Shown here piece by piece: positions 24,476-34,266 of a stretch of DNA of 64,000 bases. A program made the position numbers and the translations under genes. The notes beneath the pieces are model-generated. The model had not been told where the DNA came from. It searched no databases and saw only the letters and a program-made list of their open reading frames with translations. This DNA is from Leptospira ainazelensis (GTDB lineage Bacteria; Spirochaetota; Leptospiria; Leptospirales; Leptospiraceae), in NCBI RefSeq assembly GCF_016918785.1, contig NZ_JAFFPT010000060.1:62001-126000 (forward strand), written 5' to 3'. Each line of letters begins with the position of its first letter. The first letter of the stretch is position 1.

Positions 24476-24621
24476 ATTGAAAAAAAGGAGAATCAGGAAA
24501 TGGAAAAATCTTTTTTTTTAAAGGGAGAATTCAAAGCAAAACCAAGAAAATTCTCAAACCAATGGGCCTAAAATTTCGGTCCGAAAAATCGAATCGTTTT
24601 TTTTGAAATCACATTCTAGAT

Positions 24622-25809
24622 CTATTGAGTAGCAATTCCTAATATACTTGGTCCGGGAGAACCCGCATCTCCTTGTGTCACGACGGTCCAATCGGTGGGA
24701 AGTCCCGTTTTAGAAAACCCAAACGCAGTTGGCACATTTGCCGAGACGCGCCCTCCTACAACAAACAAATCCAAGGTAGAATTGTAGACAGAAGACATCC
24801 AATCCAGACCGGAACATTGGACCATATTGGGGGAAGCGGCAGGGTGCCAAACTTGAAGCGTAAGATCGTAATAATCCACGGCACACTGATTTCCAAAAAC
24901 GACGATCTTGTCCTTACCTTCCACTGCGGAATTGATAAAACCGGGAATCGCCGTATTGAAAGTCCCGCTCGAAGCGACGTTCAAAACCGTATTTCCGATC
25001 TTCGCAAAACTTGAGGTAGGATTCACATCCGTATTCCCGCCAAAAACAAAAACCTTACCGGACTTGAGAGCCAATACTCCACTCTTTGAGGAAGGAGTCG
25101 AAATCGAAACCGAAGAGCTGCTCAAAGAAGGAAGAGAAAACTGAACCAATTCCGAGTTCACGCTGTGAAGACCGCTGATATAAACTTCGGAGTTCGCGGA
25201 GCTGTAAGAGCTAAAGGAAAAGTAATCCGTCCCGATATAAGTCGATCCGTCGGTAATCGAAAGAAACTGCCAGTTTTTACCGTCGTCGGAGATTTGGCCA
25301 AAAAAACCGACCCCGGTCTGAGCGGCAATATGCTCTCCCGCCGCAAAAAAACGTCCGCCCCCAAAAGTGACCGTATAGAGATTTCGGATCACCGAAGTAG
25401 GAGTTCCACTGATCGTAATCGTACCGGCAGCGCAAGAAGACTGAACCCAGGTTTCCCCGTCCTGACTAGACCAAATCCCACAACCTGTGTTTGCCGTAAG
25501 AGTTCCCACGGCAACCCAGGTTCCGTTTCCGTAAGCGACACTGTAGATAAATCCGTCCACACAACCGGGAAAACGGGTCGCGCTGTATTTCCAAGTTGTC
25601 CCGTCCCCACTCGTCCAAGAAGAACAATTGCTTCCAACCGCGACAAAGGAAAGGGAGCCGTTTGCCCCCTTTGCGGGAACAGAACCCAGACTCCATCCGA
25701 TCTGCCCGAGCATCGCCAAAGGATTGGAATTATCAAAACTATACTTATCCGCTTCCGCACAGGAGGAAAGCAGAAGAATGAAAAACCATGCTCTGATCGT
25801 GTGTTTCAT
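24622..25809 (-). CDS. BNR/sialidase-like beta-propeller lipoprotein
   Basis: A 395-residue protein starting with a short signal and the lipobox LSSC near residue 17, so probably a lipoprotein. The body has repeated Asp-box-like blocks: SSWTSGDGTTWKYS, GIWSSQDGETWVQSS, GQISDDGKNWQF. Each is preceded by AVAYGNGTWVAVG-like or VTFGGGRFFAAGEH strands, giving a blade pattern of a beta-propeller. A Ser-rich stretch lies near residues 235-255. Such proteins bind ligands, glycans or host factors; no enzymatic residues can be assigned. It is isolated between the MITE-like element and a 594-base gap. Confidence 0.68.
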   Translation of the reverse strand: MKHTIRAWFFILLLSSCAEADKYSFDNSNPLAMLGQIGWSLGSVPAKGANGSLSFVAVGSNCSSWTSGDGTTWKYSATRFPGCVDGFIYSVAYGNGTWVAVGTLTANTGCGIWSSQDGETWVQSSCAAGTITISGTPTSVIRNLYTVTFGGGRFFAAGEHIAAQTGVGFFGQISDDGKNWQFLSITDGSTYIGTDYFSFSSYSSANSEVYISGLHSVNSELVQFSLPSLSSSSVSISTPSSKSGVLALKSGKVFVFGGNTDVNPTSSFAKIGNTVLNVASSGTFNTAIPGFINSAVEGKDKIVVFGNQCAVDYYDLTLQVWHPAASPNMVQCSGLDWMSSVYNSTLDLFVVGGRVSANVPTAFGFSKTGLPTDWTVVTQGDAGSPGPSILGIATQ

Positions 25810-26403
25810 ACCCGCCTCTTATAAGATAACAACGGTTCCATTTCTTTTCTCAGAAAAATTTAGGAACTACAAGTACGAAATCCCTTTGGTTACATCCGAA
25901 ATCCATAGAATTCTAAGGCAAGAATGGAAATCCGAAAAGCACGAAATACAAAAAAAACGGATGAAACGGACGAGAGAACCTTACTCGAAAACATCGAAAA
26001 CACGGCTTTGTCTCGGTCCCTTGATCGAAAACCGCGCGTTCTTATAACGTTTTGAGGACCGGAGAAGCGCCAAGTGAGAAACACAATCCCACTTTACAAT
26101 CCAGGTTCCAATAGAAGAATGAAACCGGCTTTCGAAAAAAAGGGAATGAAATCTAAATTCAAAAAAGAAAAAGCGGATAGGGCGGCAATTCCCAATGCTC
26201 CCAACAATTTGGGATTTAAAAAACTTCTGTCTCTAAAACCGGATTCAAAAGAATTCCGAACCGACTTCCTTTTCCGGCTTACCGAGAAAAAGAACCGACC
26301 TAAAAAACCATTCCGATTACGGGAAACAAAGACGGACTTCCTTTTTCCATTCTTAAAAACTAAAAAAGTTTCAGAAGTTCTTTTTTGGATCTAAGACAAA
26401 AAA
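25810..26403. other. Intergenic region, no supported gene
   Basis: A 594-base gap between the divergent lipoprotein and pseudouridine synthase genes. A 106-codon open frame at 26074-26394 is very Lys/Arg/Phe rich, lacks any motif or ribosome site and is best read as chance. No RNA gene or repeat was recognised. Confidence 0.5.
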
Positions 26404-27147
<744 letters not shown>

Positions 27148-27198
27148 AAAGACAAAGAAAACTTCTTCGGAACTATCTCCTGCGAACGGAGAATTTTC

Positions 27199-28044
27199 AT
27201 GTCAAAGAATGCACTCATCATCGGAACAAGCGGAGTCGCCGGACAAAGCGCGGTAGAAGCGGTTCGGGAATTTGCAAAGAAAAAAAACGAGGATTGGAAG
27301 ATCCTCGCGACCACGAGCAAGGATGTTTCACTTCCCGAAGCGGATCTTACGATCACAAAAATCAACTTGGACGATCCGAAAATCTCGCTCGAACGTTTGT
27401 ATGAAGCTTTGAAAAAGAATGGAATCGAAACACTCGATCTTTTTGTTTATACACCCGCGAGGGGAAATCTGGGCTACCCCGTTTCCGAGACTCCGGAAAA
27501 CGACGTAATAGAAGCGGCGAAGTTTTGTTTGGATCCGATGCTCGCGGTGGAAGAAAAATTAAAACCGCTTTTGAGCGTCGGCTATTCCGCGTATTATTAC
27601 AGACCGCACCTCCAACCCTTTTACGGTTCACTTGCTTTTATCAAAAGAAAGATGGAAGAATGGGCTCTGCAGAATCCGAAACATCGAAAGATCATCCGTG
27701 CCGGTTCTTTTTTTAGTCAGAGCGTTCGGGGAATTACGATCCTTCTTCAGAGAATGGGAAAAAAATCGCAAGACAAAGATCTACAAGACCTAATCAAACA
27801 GCAGAAAGAATCGGGCCTAAGCTTTCCTGATTTTTTTCTTGAGTACGTCGCCAAACAAGAGGAATCCTCTTTTGCATCCAAGTTTCCGGACATTCCGTTT
27901 CGACTGACTTCCCAAAACGATCTCAAAAAAGCGTTAGTCGCCGTCTTAGAAGGGGAATCCGCTCCGATCGTTTCTCTTGTCGGAGACTGGGTCTGGACGG
28001 AGAATACGTTGCCGGAAATGCCGGAATATTTAAAGAAATTCTAA
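27199..28044 (+). CDS. Rossmann-fold NAD(P)-binding (SDR-like) protein
   Basis: A 281-residue protein starting with the nucleotide-binding ALIIGTSGVAGQSAVEA (5-21), the glycine pattern of short-chain dehydrogenase-like proteins. A later block, SAYYYRPHLQPFYGSLAFIKRKMEEWA, has a Tyr spaced from a Lys (YGSLAFIKRK) resembling the YxxxK-type active site, but not exactly. Substrate unknown. GGAG lies 8 bases before the start. It may be co-transcribed with the pseudouridine synthase. It is not a clear member of one SDR subfamily, so the enzymatic call is tentative. Confidence 0.6.
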   Translation: MSKNALIIGTSGVAGQSAVEAVREFAKKKNEDWKILATTSKDVSLPEADLTITKINLDDPKISLERLYEALKKNGIETLDLFVYTPARGNLGYPVSETPENDVIEAAKFCLDPMLAVEEKLKPLLSVGYSAYYYRPHLQPFYGSLAFIKRKMEEWALQNPKHRKIIRAGSFFSQSVRGITILLQRMGKKSQDKDLQDLIKQQKESGLSFPDFFLEYVAKQEESSFASKFPDIPFRLTSQNDLKKALVAVLEGESAPIVSLVGDWVWTENTLPEMPEYLKKF

Positions 28045-28218
28045 TATTATAGAATTAAAATGGAACTATTTTTCAGACAAATGGAAATTCAGGACCGAAA
28101 AGTGCCGAGTTTTTAAGAAAAAAAAATGAGACCGAAAAAAAAGACCGAAAACACCATACAACTCGAAAAAAATCCCATTCCTCCTAAAGGTTATCGTTTA
28201 AAAATCGAAAATCATCCT

Positions 28219-29238
28219 ATGAAACGTTTATTGATTTTTCCTTTGATTCTTATTTGTTTTCTTTTGAAACCGATCGCGGCGGAGCCGGATCCGAGCGATC
28301 CGACCTTGAGTCCGGAAGAACGGCTGAAGATCATACAGAATCAGGAGACTCGATGGGAAATCGGAAAATCGTCTCCGAATCCTACCCCTTTCCTCTTTTC
28401 GGTTTTAAAACCCGCAGTGGAATTTTTTTCTACGGATTTAGAATCCGTAATGGATATCGGAAATTTTAGACTGACGATTCCTCCCCGTTCCTTTCCGAAA
28501 ACGAATCGAGTGGAAGTGAGAGTCATCACCTTAAACAACCACGCGGATTTTCTCTTTGCGGGAATTCCGACACAAATCGGTCCGAACCGGAGTCCAAATC
28601 TTCTTTTGGAATCCACCGGAATGTTCTACGTTTCCTTTTTTGACGAAGATGGAAAACGGATCGAACCCAAAAAAAAACTGAGAGTAGAATTATTCCCTCT
28701 CGCGGATCCGAACGGTTCGAACATATATCGTTATACAAAGGGGAATTGGGATTTGATTTCGGAAAAGCAGGAAACCTCTACGATATCCGAAATCGAAGGA
28801 GCGGATTCGATTCCTTTTCAAATCTATTCCAAAATTGATTCCTCCGGTTGGTGGAACTTCGATAAACCAAAGCCGGAATTTACCTGCGTTACGGGAAAAA
28901 TTCTCGCGAAAAATCCGGAAGAATTTTCGATCCAAGGAATCGGAATCGATTACTTCGGAACGAGTTACGGAAGTATCGAACCTTCGGGGATTTTTACACT
29001 GAACGTCCTAAAGGATTCGAATGTGAAAATTTTCGCAGTCCTTACTCCCAAAAACAAGAAAACTCAAAAGGAAATCGGTTTCCTCCCGACCTTCCGGACA
29101 CAAAAGCTGACAACGTTTTCTTCGGAAAAAAAATCTCAGTGCCAGAAGGTTTCCGAAATTTCGACCTTCCCGATCGAAGAATCCGTTTTTAAAGATAGAA
29201 CCCAATTTCTAAAAGCGATCGACATGCCGGATCTATAA
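28219..29238 (+). CDS. Exported hypothetical protein
   Basis: From the ATG at 28219 the product has 339 residues and opens with a good signal peptide (LLIFPLILICFLLKPIAAEP). An upstream in-frame ATG at 28126 would add 31 basic residues before the signal, which is less likely. The mature protein is beta-rich with blocks MDIGNFRLTIPPRSFP and VEVRVITLNN, suggesting stacked beta-domains, and later PEFTCVTGKIL, FSIQGIGIDYFGTSYGSIEPSG, which resembles a carboxypeptidase-regulatory-like turn. I do not recognise a family. Likely periplasmic or surface-associated. Confidence 0.62.
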   Translation: MKRLLIFPLILICFLLKPIAAEPDPSDPTLSPEERLKIIQNQETRWEIGKSSPNPTPFLFSVLKPAVEFFSTDLESVMDIGNFRLTIPPRSFPKTNRVEVRVITLNNHADFLFAGIPTQIGPNRSPNLLLESTGMFYVSFFDEDGKRIEPKKKLRVELFPLADPNGSNIYRYTKGNWDLISEKQETSTISEIEGADSIPFQIYSKIDSSGWWNFDKPKPEFTCVTGKILAKNPEEFSIQGIGIDYFGTSYGSIEPSGIFTLNVLKDSNVKIFAVLTPKNKKTQKEIGFLPTFRTQKLTTFSSEKKSQCQKVSEISTFPIEESVFKDRTQFLKAIDMPDL

Positions 29239-29239
29239 T

Positions 29240-29255
29240 ATTCTAAATTTAGAAT
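29240..29255. terminator. AT-rich palindrome between convergent genes
   Basis: ATTCTAAATTTAGAAT, perfect 16-bp palindrome immediately after the stop codon at 29238 and before the convergent rsmI-like gene. It is too AT-rich for a strong terminator and has no T-run. The same sequence recurs at 51211-51226, after icmF. Confidence 0.3.
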
Positions 29256-29306
29256 TTTCTGTTCTCCTTTTTTTCAAACTTAAACAAAAACAAATAAACT
29301 GAAAAC

Positions 29307-30074
29307 TTACTTTTTGTTTTTAGGTTTCTGGGAATTCTTTTTTGAGAACGTTTTTTGATCGGCCTTAAAAACGGATCCGCCCTTTCTCTGAGAAAGAACG
29401 ATCACCGGATTTCCTTTCGGAAGCGAATCTATGATTTTGAGAAGTTCGGAAAGTTTTCCTCGAAATTGAAATTCCGTTTCTAAGGTGAGATCCAAACAAA
29501 GAAAAATCTGTCTTTCCTCACCGGATTCTTTTAAAACGAAATCCAAGTCGTGAAGAACCGCCTTATAACGATACGGTGTTTCGTAAAATACTAGCGTATG
29601 TCCCGGTTTTAAAAAACGATCCAATTCTTTTTTACGCTCCGAAGATTCTCTCGAAAGAAAACCGCAAAAGGTAAAAGGTGAAATCTTAAATCCGGAAATG
29701 CTGAGGGCGGCACCGAAGGCGATCGGACCGGGCGCGCTCCTCACAGTTCCGCCTCTTCTCAAAACTTCTTGGACGAGTTCCCGACCCGGATCTTCGATTC
29801 CCGGAGTTCCCGCGTCAGAAATCAGAACGGTCAAGTCGGACCCGAGAACCATTTCGCCTAACGCACGTATGTCTTCGGCGGTCGAATGTTCGTTACAAAG
29901 CAAAAATTCTTTATTGATGGAAAGGGACTTGAGTAGAGTGGAAGTCGTTCTGGATTCTTCCCCTATGAGTATATCAGAATGTTCTAATAGTTCTTTTGCC
30001 CTCTGCGTTATATCGCCCGGATTTCCAAGAGAAACGGAAACAAGGATCAAAACTCCTTTCGGTTTTGTATCCAT
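29307..30074 (-). CDS. rsmI: RsmI-type rRNA 2'-O-methyltransferase
   Basis: A 255-residue tetrapyrrole-methylase-fold protein. Signatures are [17 protein letters not shown] (glycine-rich SAM loop), [34 protein letters not shown] (85-102) and [26 protein letters not shown], the block order of RsmI. RsmI methylates the 2'-OH of C1402 in 16S rRNA. The usual GTLYVVATPIGN start is replaced by [12 protein letters not shown], so some divergence is present. It lies 3 bases after the stop of the HAD gene and is the last gene of a three-gene operon. Confidence 0.8.
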   Translation of the reverse strand: MDTKPKGVLILVSVSLGNPGDITQRAKELLEHSDILIGEESRTTSTLLKSLSINKEFLLCNEHSTAEDIRALGEMVLGSDLTVLISDAGTPGIEDPGRELVQEVLRRGGTVRSAPGPIAFGAALSISGFKISPFTFCGFLSRESSERKKELDRFLKPGHTLVFYETPYRYKAVLHDLDFVLKESGEERQIFLCLDLTLETEFQFRGKLSELLKIIDSLPKGNPVIVLSQRKGGSVFKADQKTFSKKNSQKPKNKK

Positions 30075-30077
30075 AGT

Positions 30078-30890
30078 TCAGATCAAAACTCCTTCCAGAA
30101 CGTTCCAAGCGCGAAGACTCTGGACCTTGGCTTCTTTCGGAGGAACGTAGCCTTTCGCCCGATCCAGAAAAACCCCGAGTTTGGAAGATTCCAAAAGAGG
30201 AAAGTCGTTTACGGAATCACCAAAGGCGAGATCGGGAAGCCCGCGGGCGGATTCTTGGAAACGTGCCACCTTCCCTTTTCCATACGTAAAGGGTTCCAAA
30301 ATCCGAGAAGAATGGATTCCGTTTTGAAGAGAAAGTTGCATTCCTAAAACCTTCTCTTCCGGAATTTCAAAAAGTTTGGAAACCGACTGAATGATTTCCT
30401 GAGGAGACGCGGTCACGATCCAAACTTCCCAACCGGAAGCTTGCAGATGACTCACCAGTTCTTTCATCGGTTCGTAGATCTTTACGGAAAGTGAATCGGA
30501 ATCTTCCGCGTGTTGATTCCAAACCGAGCGGGAAATCGTTTTTAATTCCTCCGGAGAATGGCCCGAAAAGATCCAGGAACTCCAGCGATACGAAGCTTCT
30601 AAGCCCAAGTTTTGTTGGATCGAATCGTATTCTTCCAAAACAAGAGAGCGAAACAAAAGAGGATCTTTGAATCTTGCGGAAAGAATCCGTTCCCGATTCT
30701 TCTCCGAAAAAAAAGAGGAAATGTCTTCCCGATAAGCCGGAACTCCTTGCGAAAGAAAGAGTTCCATCACGGCTTCTCCGAAGTCGTTTTTTACGAGAGT
30801 ATTATCAAAATCGAATGCGGCTTTCCCGGGAGAAAGCCGGGAAAGAGTTTCGTAAAGATCCGGATTCCAAAAATCCCGGCGAATGGACAC
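30078..30890 (-). CDS. HAD-family (phosphoserine-phosphatase-like) hydrolase
   Basis: From a GTG at 30890 the product has 270 residues. HAD motif I is [10 protein letters not shown] (near residue 25), motif II is [12 protein letters not shown] (near 160) and motif IV is [16 protein letters not shown] (near 225), matching the HAD-IB class with a large cap between motifs I and II (about 35-140). Such enzymes act on small phosphomonoesters. The longer start at 30926 would overlap the M23 gene by 35 bases; the GTG lies one base after that gene's stop, typical of an operon. The exact start is uncertain. Confidence 0.78.
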   Translation of the reverse strand: MSIRRDFWNPDLYETLSRLSPGKAAFDFDNTLVKNDFGEAVMELFLSQGVPAYREDISSFFSEKNRERILSARFKDPLLFRSLVLEEYDSIQQNLGLEASYRWSSWIFSGHSPEELKTISRSVWNQHAEDSDSLSVKIYEPMKELVSHLQASGWEVWIVTASPQEIIQSVSKLFEIPEEKVLGMQLSLQNGIHSSRILEPFTYGKGKVARFQESARGLPDLAFGDSVNDFPLLESSKLGVFLDRAKGYVPPKEAKVQSLRAWNVLEGVLI

Positions 30891-30891
30891 T

Positions 30892-31680
30892 TTAAGGTTC
30901 GATGGTCTCCCGCGCGATCGCCACACGACCCTCGGAAGAAGATTGAAAGAGCGGAAGGTAGTGTTCCGGATTTAAAACTACGTTTTGATAGCGAACTTCG
31001 AAGTGAAGATGTGGACCGGTCGTATGTCCCGTATTTCCGGAAAGCGCGATGATCTGTCCTTTTTTGACCTTATCCCCTTCTTTTACATAAAGAAGCGAAT
31101 TGTGTGCGTAGAGAGTGTTGATCTGATTGATTCCGGGATGCGAAAGAAGAATTTTATTTCCGTAACCGCCGTCCTTTTTGGATTCTAAAACCACTCCGTC
31201 TGCGGCGGCGATGACGATCGAGCCGGTGGGACAGGCGATGTCCACTCCGGAATGCATCGCGTTCCATCTTCTTCCCAGACGAGAAGTTACGAAGGAATGT
31301 TTAAAACTGATCGGCCAGATAAATTCTCTCTGATCGGTCCGGAGAATCTCTCTTCCTTTGTCTTCGAGAAGAAGACTTCTTGTAAAATTTTCGTTGTAAG
31401 GGAAGAATACAGGTTCATTGACCGGAATTCTTTCGTTGTCCGGGATTCCGTTGACCCGTTTGATCTCGTGTTCCGTGGTTCCAAAGTTGTGAACCAGGTC
31501 TCCTACGGATTCTTTGACACGATTGGGGACAATCCAGATTCCTTCCGTGCCTCGGTAGGTCTGAAGATACTGATTGTCCAATTTGATTTCTTCTAAATTT
31601 GTATTGGCGAAGGATTTGATGCTAAAGAGTAGCCCAAGAACAAGCAATCCCGCCAGTATGTAGCCAGTTTTTCTTTTCAT
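30892..31680 (-). CDS. Exported LysM-M23 peptidoglycan endopeptidase
   Basis: From the ATG at 31680 the product has 262 residues with a signal anchor ([21 protein letters not shown]). A LysM-like domain (about 55-105, containing [25 protein letters not shown]) is followed by an M23 peptidase domain (about 130-250). Its zinc motifs are [12 protein letters not shown] (H...D) and [12 protein letters not shown] (HxH). It presumably cleaves peptidoglycan cross-links in the periplasm. The upstream in-frame extension to 31791 lacks a ribosome site. It is the first gene of the operon with the HAD and rsmI genes. Confidence 0.9.
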   Translation of the reverse strand: MKRKTGYILAGLLVLGLLFSIKSFANTNLEEIKLDNQYLQTYRGTEGIWIVPNRVKESVGDLVHNFGTTEHEIKRVNGIPDNERIPVNEPVFFPYNENFTRSLLLEDKGREILRTDQREFIWPISFKHSFVTSRLGRRWNAMHSGVDIACPTGSIVIAAADGVVLESKKDGGYGNKILLSHPGINQINTLYAHNSLLYVKEGDKVKKGQIIALSGNTGHTTGPHLHFEVRYQNVVLNPEHYLPLFQSSSEGRVAIARETIEP

Positions 31681-32101
31681 ATCGTAGATTCCCAAATATG
31701 TCGCCAAAAAGCCTCGATGTCCGGGGCCTATTTTCAAGGTCGGCAACGGAAAACAACTTCTGAAGTCAGTCTTCTCGTTTGGGGATTCCATTCAAGAATT
31801 TTTCGACGCAATTCCCAAAGCAAAAATCAACGATATTTAAAGATTTTATATGATTTTTAGAAGAATAAGGTAGATTAGATCGTTTTTAAGAGTTTTTTGC
31901 CATTTTCTGGAACTTCGAGCTTTCTTATTGAGAACAGATTCTTATTTAGAAAAGCAGGAGTTCCTACGTTTCCCTTTCCAAATTCGAATTGCAAGAGAAC
32001 GGAAGAAATTTTCCCACGGAATTCAAATGAAAACCACGCTAACACTCCATTCTTCTTTTTGAATTTATGCATTGCAAAAAGAACGAGACAAACGTTCTGT
32101 T
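31681..32101. other. Intergenic region, no supported gene
   Basis: About 420 bases between the M23 gene (minus) and the DCC gene (minus). Open frames on both strands here have no motifs and mutually overlap. No repeat or RNA seen. Confidence 0.5.
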
Positions 32102-32524
<423 letters not shown>

Positions 32525-32612
32525 GTATTGTTTAGACTTTTCTTGATCGGAATCTTCTTGTCTTTGTTTTCAAAAGAGAATCCAATTTTAAGGGCAAGGA
32601 GGAAAACCTTTT

Positions 32613-33035
32613 CTATTTTTGAGAAAAGAGAATTTTTCCACTTTCGATCACGATCGTCTGATCCTTGATCTTTGAATTCGAAATTTCTTTTCCTAAAGAG
32701 AACGATTCAAGACTCAGGCTAAGACAAGGAACGTTAGCTCCCGCTTCGACGACGGCTTTTGTTACCGTCTGAAACGTTTGTGTTTCGTTTTTTTTGGAAA
32801 GAATTCGAAATCCTACGATTCCTTCCCGAAGGGATACGGGAGCGATTCCGTTCTTCACCGCCTTTGTCGACTTCTTTACAAAACAAATCTTAGAAGACGG
32901 AATCATACTTTCCGTGTAAACGATCTCGTGCGAAACCTTGTCTCGATTGATCAAGTGAACTCCGTTTTTAAATTCCTCCGCGGAAAGTGAAAAAAAAATT
33001 AAAATACAGAAGAGATAGATCCAATTCTTATACAT
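32613..33035 (-). CDS. Small exported hypothetical protein
   Basis: A 140-residue protein from the ATG at 33035, supported by AAGGA upstream. The signal peptide is KNWIYLFCILIFFSLSAEEF (about 20 residues). The mature part looks beta-rich, with two cysteines (SSKICFVKK and ANVPCLSLS). Its compact beta pattern suggests a small envelope protein. I do not recognise a family. It is on the same strand as the DCC gene downstream, with an 88-base gap. Confidence 0.62.
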   Translation of the reverse strand: MYKNWIYLFCILIFFSLSAEEFKNGVHLINRDKVSHEIVYTESMIPSSKICFVKKSTKAVKNGIAPVSLREGIVGFRILSKKNETQTFQTVTKAVVEAGANVPCLSLSLESFSLGKEISNSKIKDQTIVIESGKILFSQK

Positions 33036-33097
33036 AGATTCCAAGTCCTTTGCCTTTACCGTTGTTTTGGATTTCGATTTTAAAATTCATCCCGATC

Positions 33098-33365
33098 GTT
33101 ATCTCTCGCAAACGTGTTGAATTTTTACTTAAATCTGTCGTAGTTCCGACGCTTCTCCGTAAAAGTCGCGCGCCCCGCCCTGCGTAGCGACCCATCGGAA
33201 GCTACGCACTGAGCTTTTCGGGTTGGAGGTGGCGGGTTCGTGGGAAAAACTTGGGTGACTTTCCTTTATCAGAAAATCACGCTTTTGCAAGTAAAAAGTC
33301 TCGATGTAGGAACTCACACAAAGATTCGTCTTTGGGATCCTTCTTGACTTCCAACCGCTTTTCCC
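33098..33365 (+). repeat. Degraded MITE-like repeat with a foreign hairpin inside
   Basis: Follows the layout of the full copy at 24214-24475 from GCAAACGTGTTGAA through GTCGTAGTTCCGAC, CGCGCGCCCCGCCC, TATCAGAAAATCACGC and TGTAGGAACTCAC to CTTTGGGATCCTTC. Neither terminal repeat is intact. The central GC block is replaced by TGCGTAGC and GCTACGCA (33181-33188 with 33201-33208), a perfect 8-bp hairpin not present in the other copies. The rest of 33036-33440 holds nothing else. Confidence 0.7.
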
Positions 33366-33440
33366 TACTTGTCCCAGCCCCCCTCAGGAACGGATTCCAC
33401 AATGAATTTCTTTCCCGATCCTCCTACGAGTAACGAATTC

Positions 33441-34184
33441 TTATTCTGGTTGTGTCCGCTCCTCAACTTCAGTCTTGTAATTGTAAATCGCGGAGCCGAA
33501 AATCACGGGGCCCAAAAAGAAACTTCCATAGACGACAGCGTAGATCCCCGGATAAAAAGCTGGATTGGTAAAAGCCAATCCAAACCAGGCCCAGACCAAA
33601 CCCGTTTTTTTTAAGTTCAATTTTTTTTCGGGTCTTTCTCGAACGAAAAAAATTCTTTCCGATTCGGATCGGATCTCCAAAGAAGAATATTCGTAATACG
33701 TTGCCAAATCGTTGTGTCCGACGTATTCTTTATAACCTGGATGTTTTGTTTTCAGATGCGCGTCGATCGGAAGAAACTCCGATTCCGTCGACTTGAATTG
33801 AGAGGTCTTTATCTCATCGAAATAAAGGACCGTGGTCGAATAGGTTCGGCTTCTGAAAGGCGCGTATGAATTCTTGGATTCGATTTGAATCGAACCCACA
33901 TAATCACCTTCGGGAAGATCAAGGATCCATTTTTTTTCGGGTAAACGATCGGTGATCGAAAATTCTTCTTTGAAAATTCTCCCTTGGGAAAGATAGGATT
34001 CCTTTTTCATCATCGAAACCCGTATTAGAGAATTCTGATCTTCCGATCTTTCGATTTGAAACGTCAGTCTTCCTTTTCGATCGAATTTGTTTCCGGATTC
34101 GACATGAAGTTGAGTTTCGTTTCCTCTTGTGCTACAAGAGACAAAGAATAAGATCGCAAAGGAAAGATACACAAACGAATTCAT
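33441..34184 (-). CDS. Lipoprotein of unknown function
   Basis: A 247-residue protein with a signal and lipobox FVSCS at about 14-18, so probably a lipoprotein. The mature part is beta-rich (EGDYVGSIQIESKNSYAPFRSRTYSTTVLYFDE) and Glu/Lys/Arg rich. Two hydrophobic segments lie at about 198-240 (LVWAWFGLAFTNPAFYPGIYAVVYGSFFLGPVIFGSAIYNY, broken in the middle). This end could insert into the outer membrane. I do not recognise the family. The palindrome TAGAATATTCTA sits at -11 to -22 from the start, where a ribosome site would be. Confidence 0.63.
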   Translation of the reverse strand: MNSFVYLSFAILFFVSCSTRGNETQLHVESGNKFDRKGRLTFQIERSEDQNSLIRVSMMKKESYLSQGRIFKEEFSITDRLPEKKWILDLPEGDYVGSIQIESKNSYAPFRSRTYSTTVLYFDEIKTSQFKSTESEFLPIDAHLKTKHPGYKEYVGHNDLATYYEYSSLEIRSESERIFFVRERPEKKLNLKKTGLVWAWFGLAFTNPAFYPGIYAVVYGSFFLGPVIFGSAIYNYKTEVEERTQPE

Positions 34185-34194
34185 ATTATTTTTT

Positions 34195-34206
34195 TAGAAT
34201 ATTCTA
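34195..34206. promoter_or_regulatory. TAGAATATTCTA palindrome at the lipoprotein start
   Basis: Perfect 12-bp palindrome 11 bases upstream of the start codon at 34184. The placement overlaps the expected Shine-Dalgarno region. The motif recurs in this window, so a specific role is uncertain. Confidence 0.3.
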
Positions 34207-34266
34207 CTTTTTTATTATTATATAGAAGCCGGAAATTCCAGCGCCGCTCATTTTCTTTTGTTTCGT

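Noticed and set aside
25165..25824. 219-codon plus-strand frame antisense to the BNR lipoprotein
   Set aside because: Low-complexity Arg/Pro/Thr text typical of antisense shadow; the minus-strand reading has a signal, lipobox and repeats.
26074..26394. 106-codon open frame upstream of the pseudouridine synthase
   Set aside because: Lys/Arg/Phe-rich composition, no motif, no Shine-Dalgarno; best explained as chance in AT-rich DNA.
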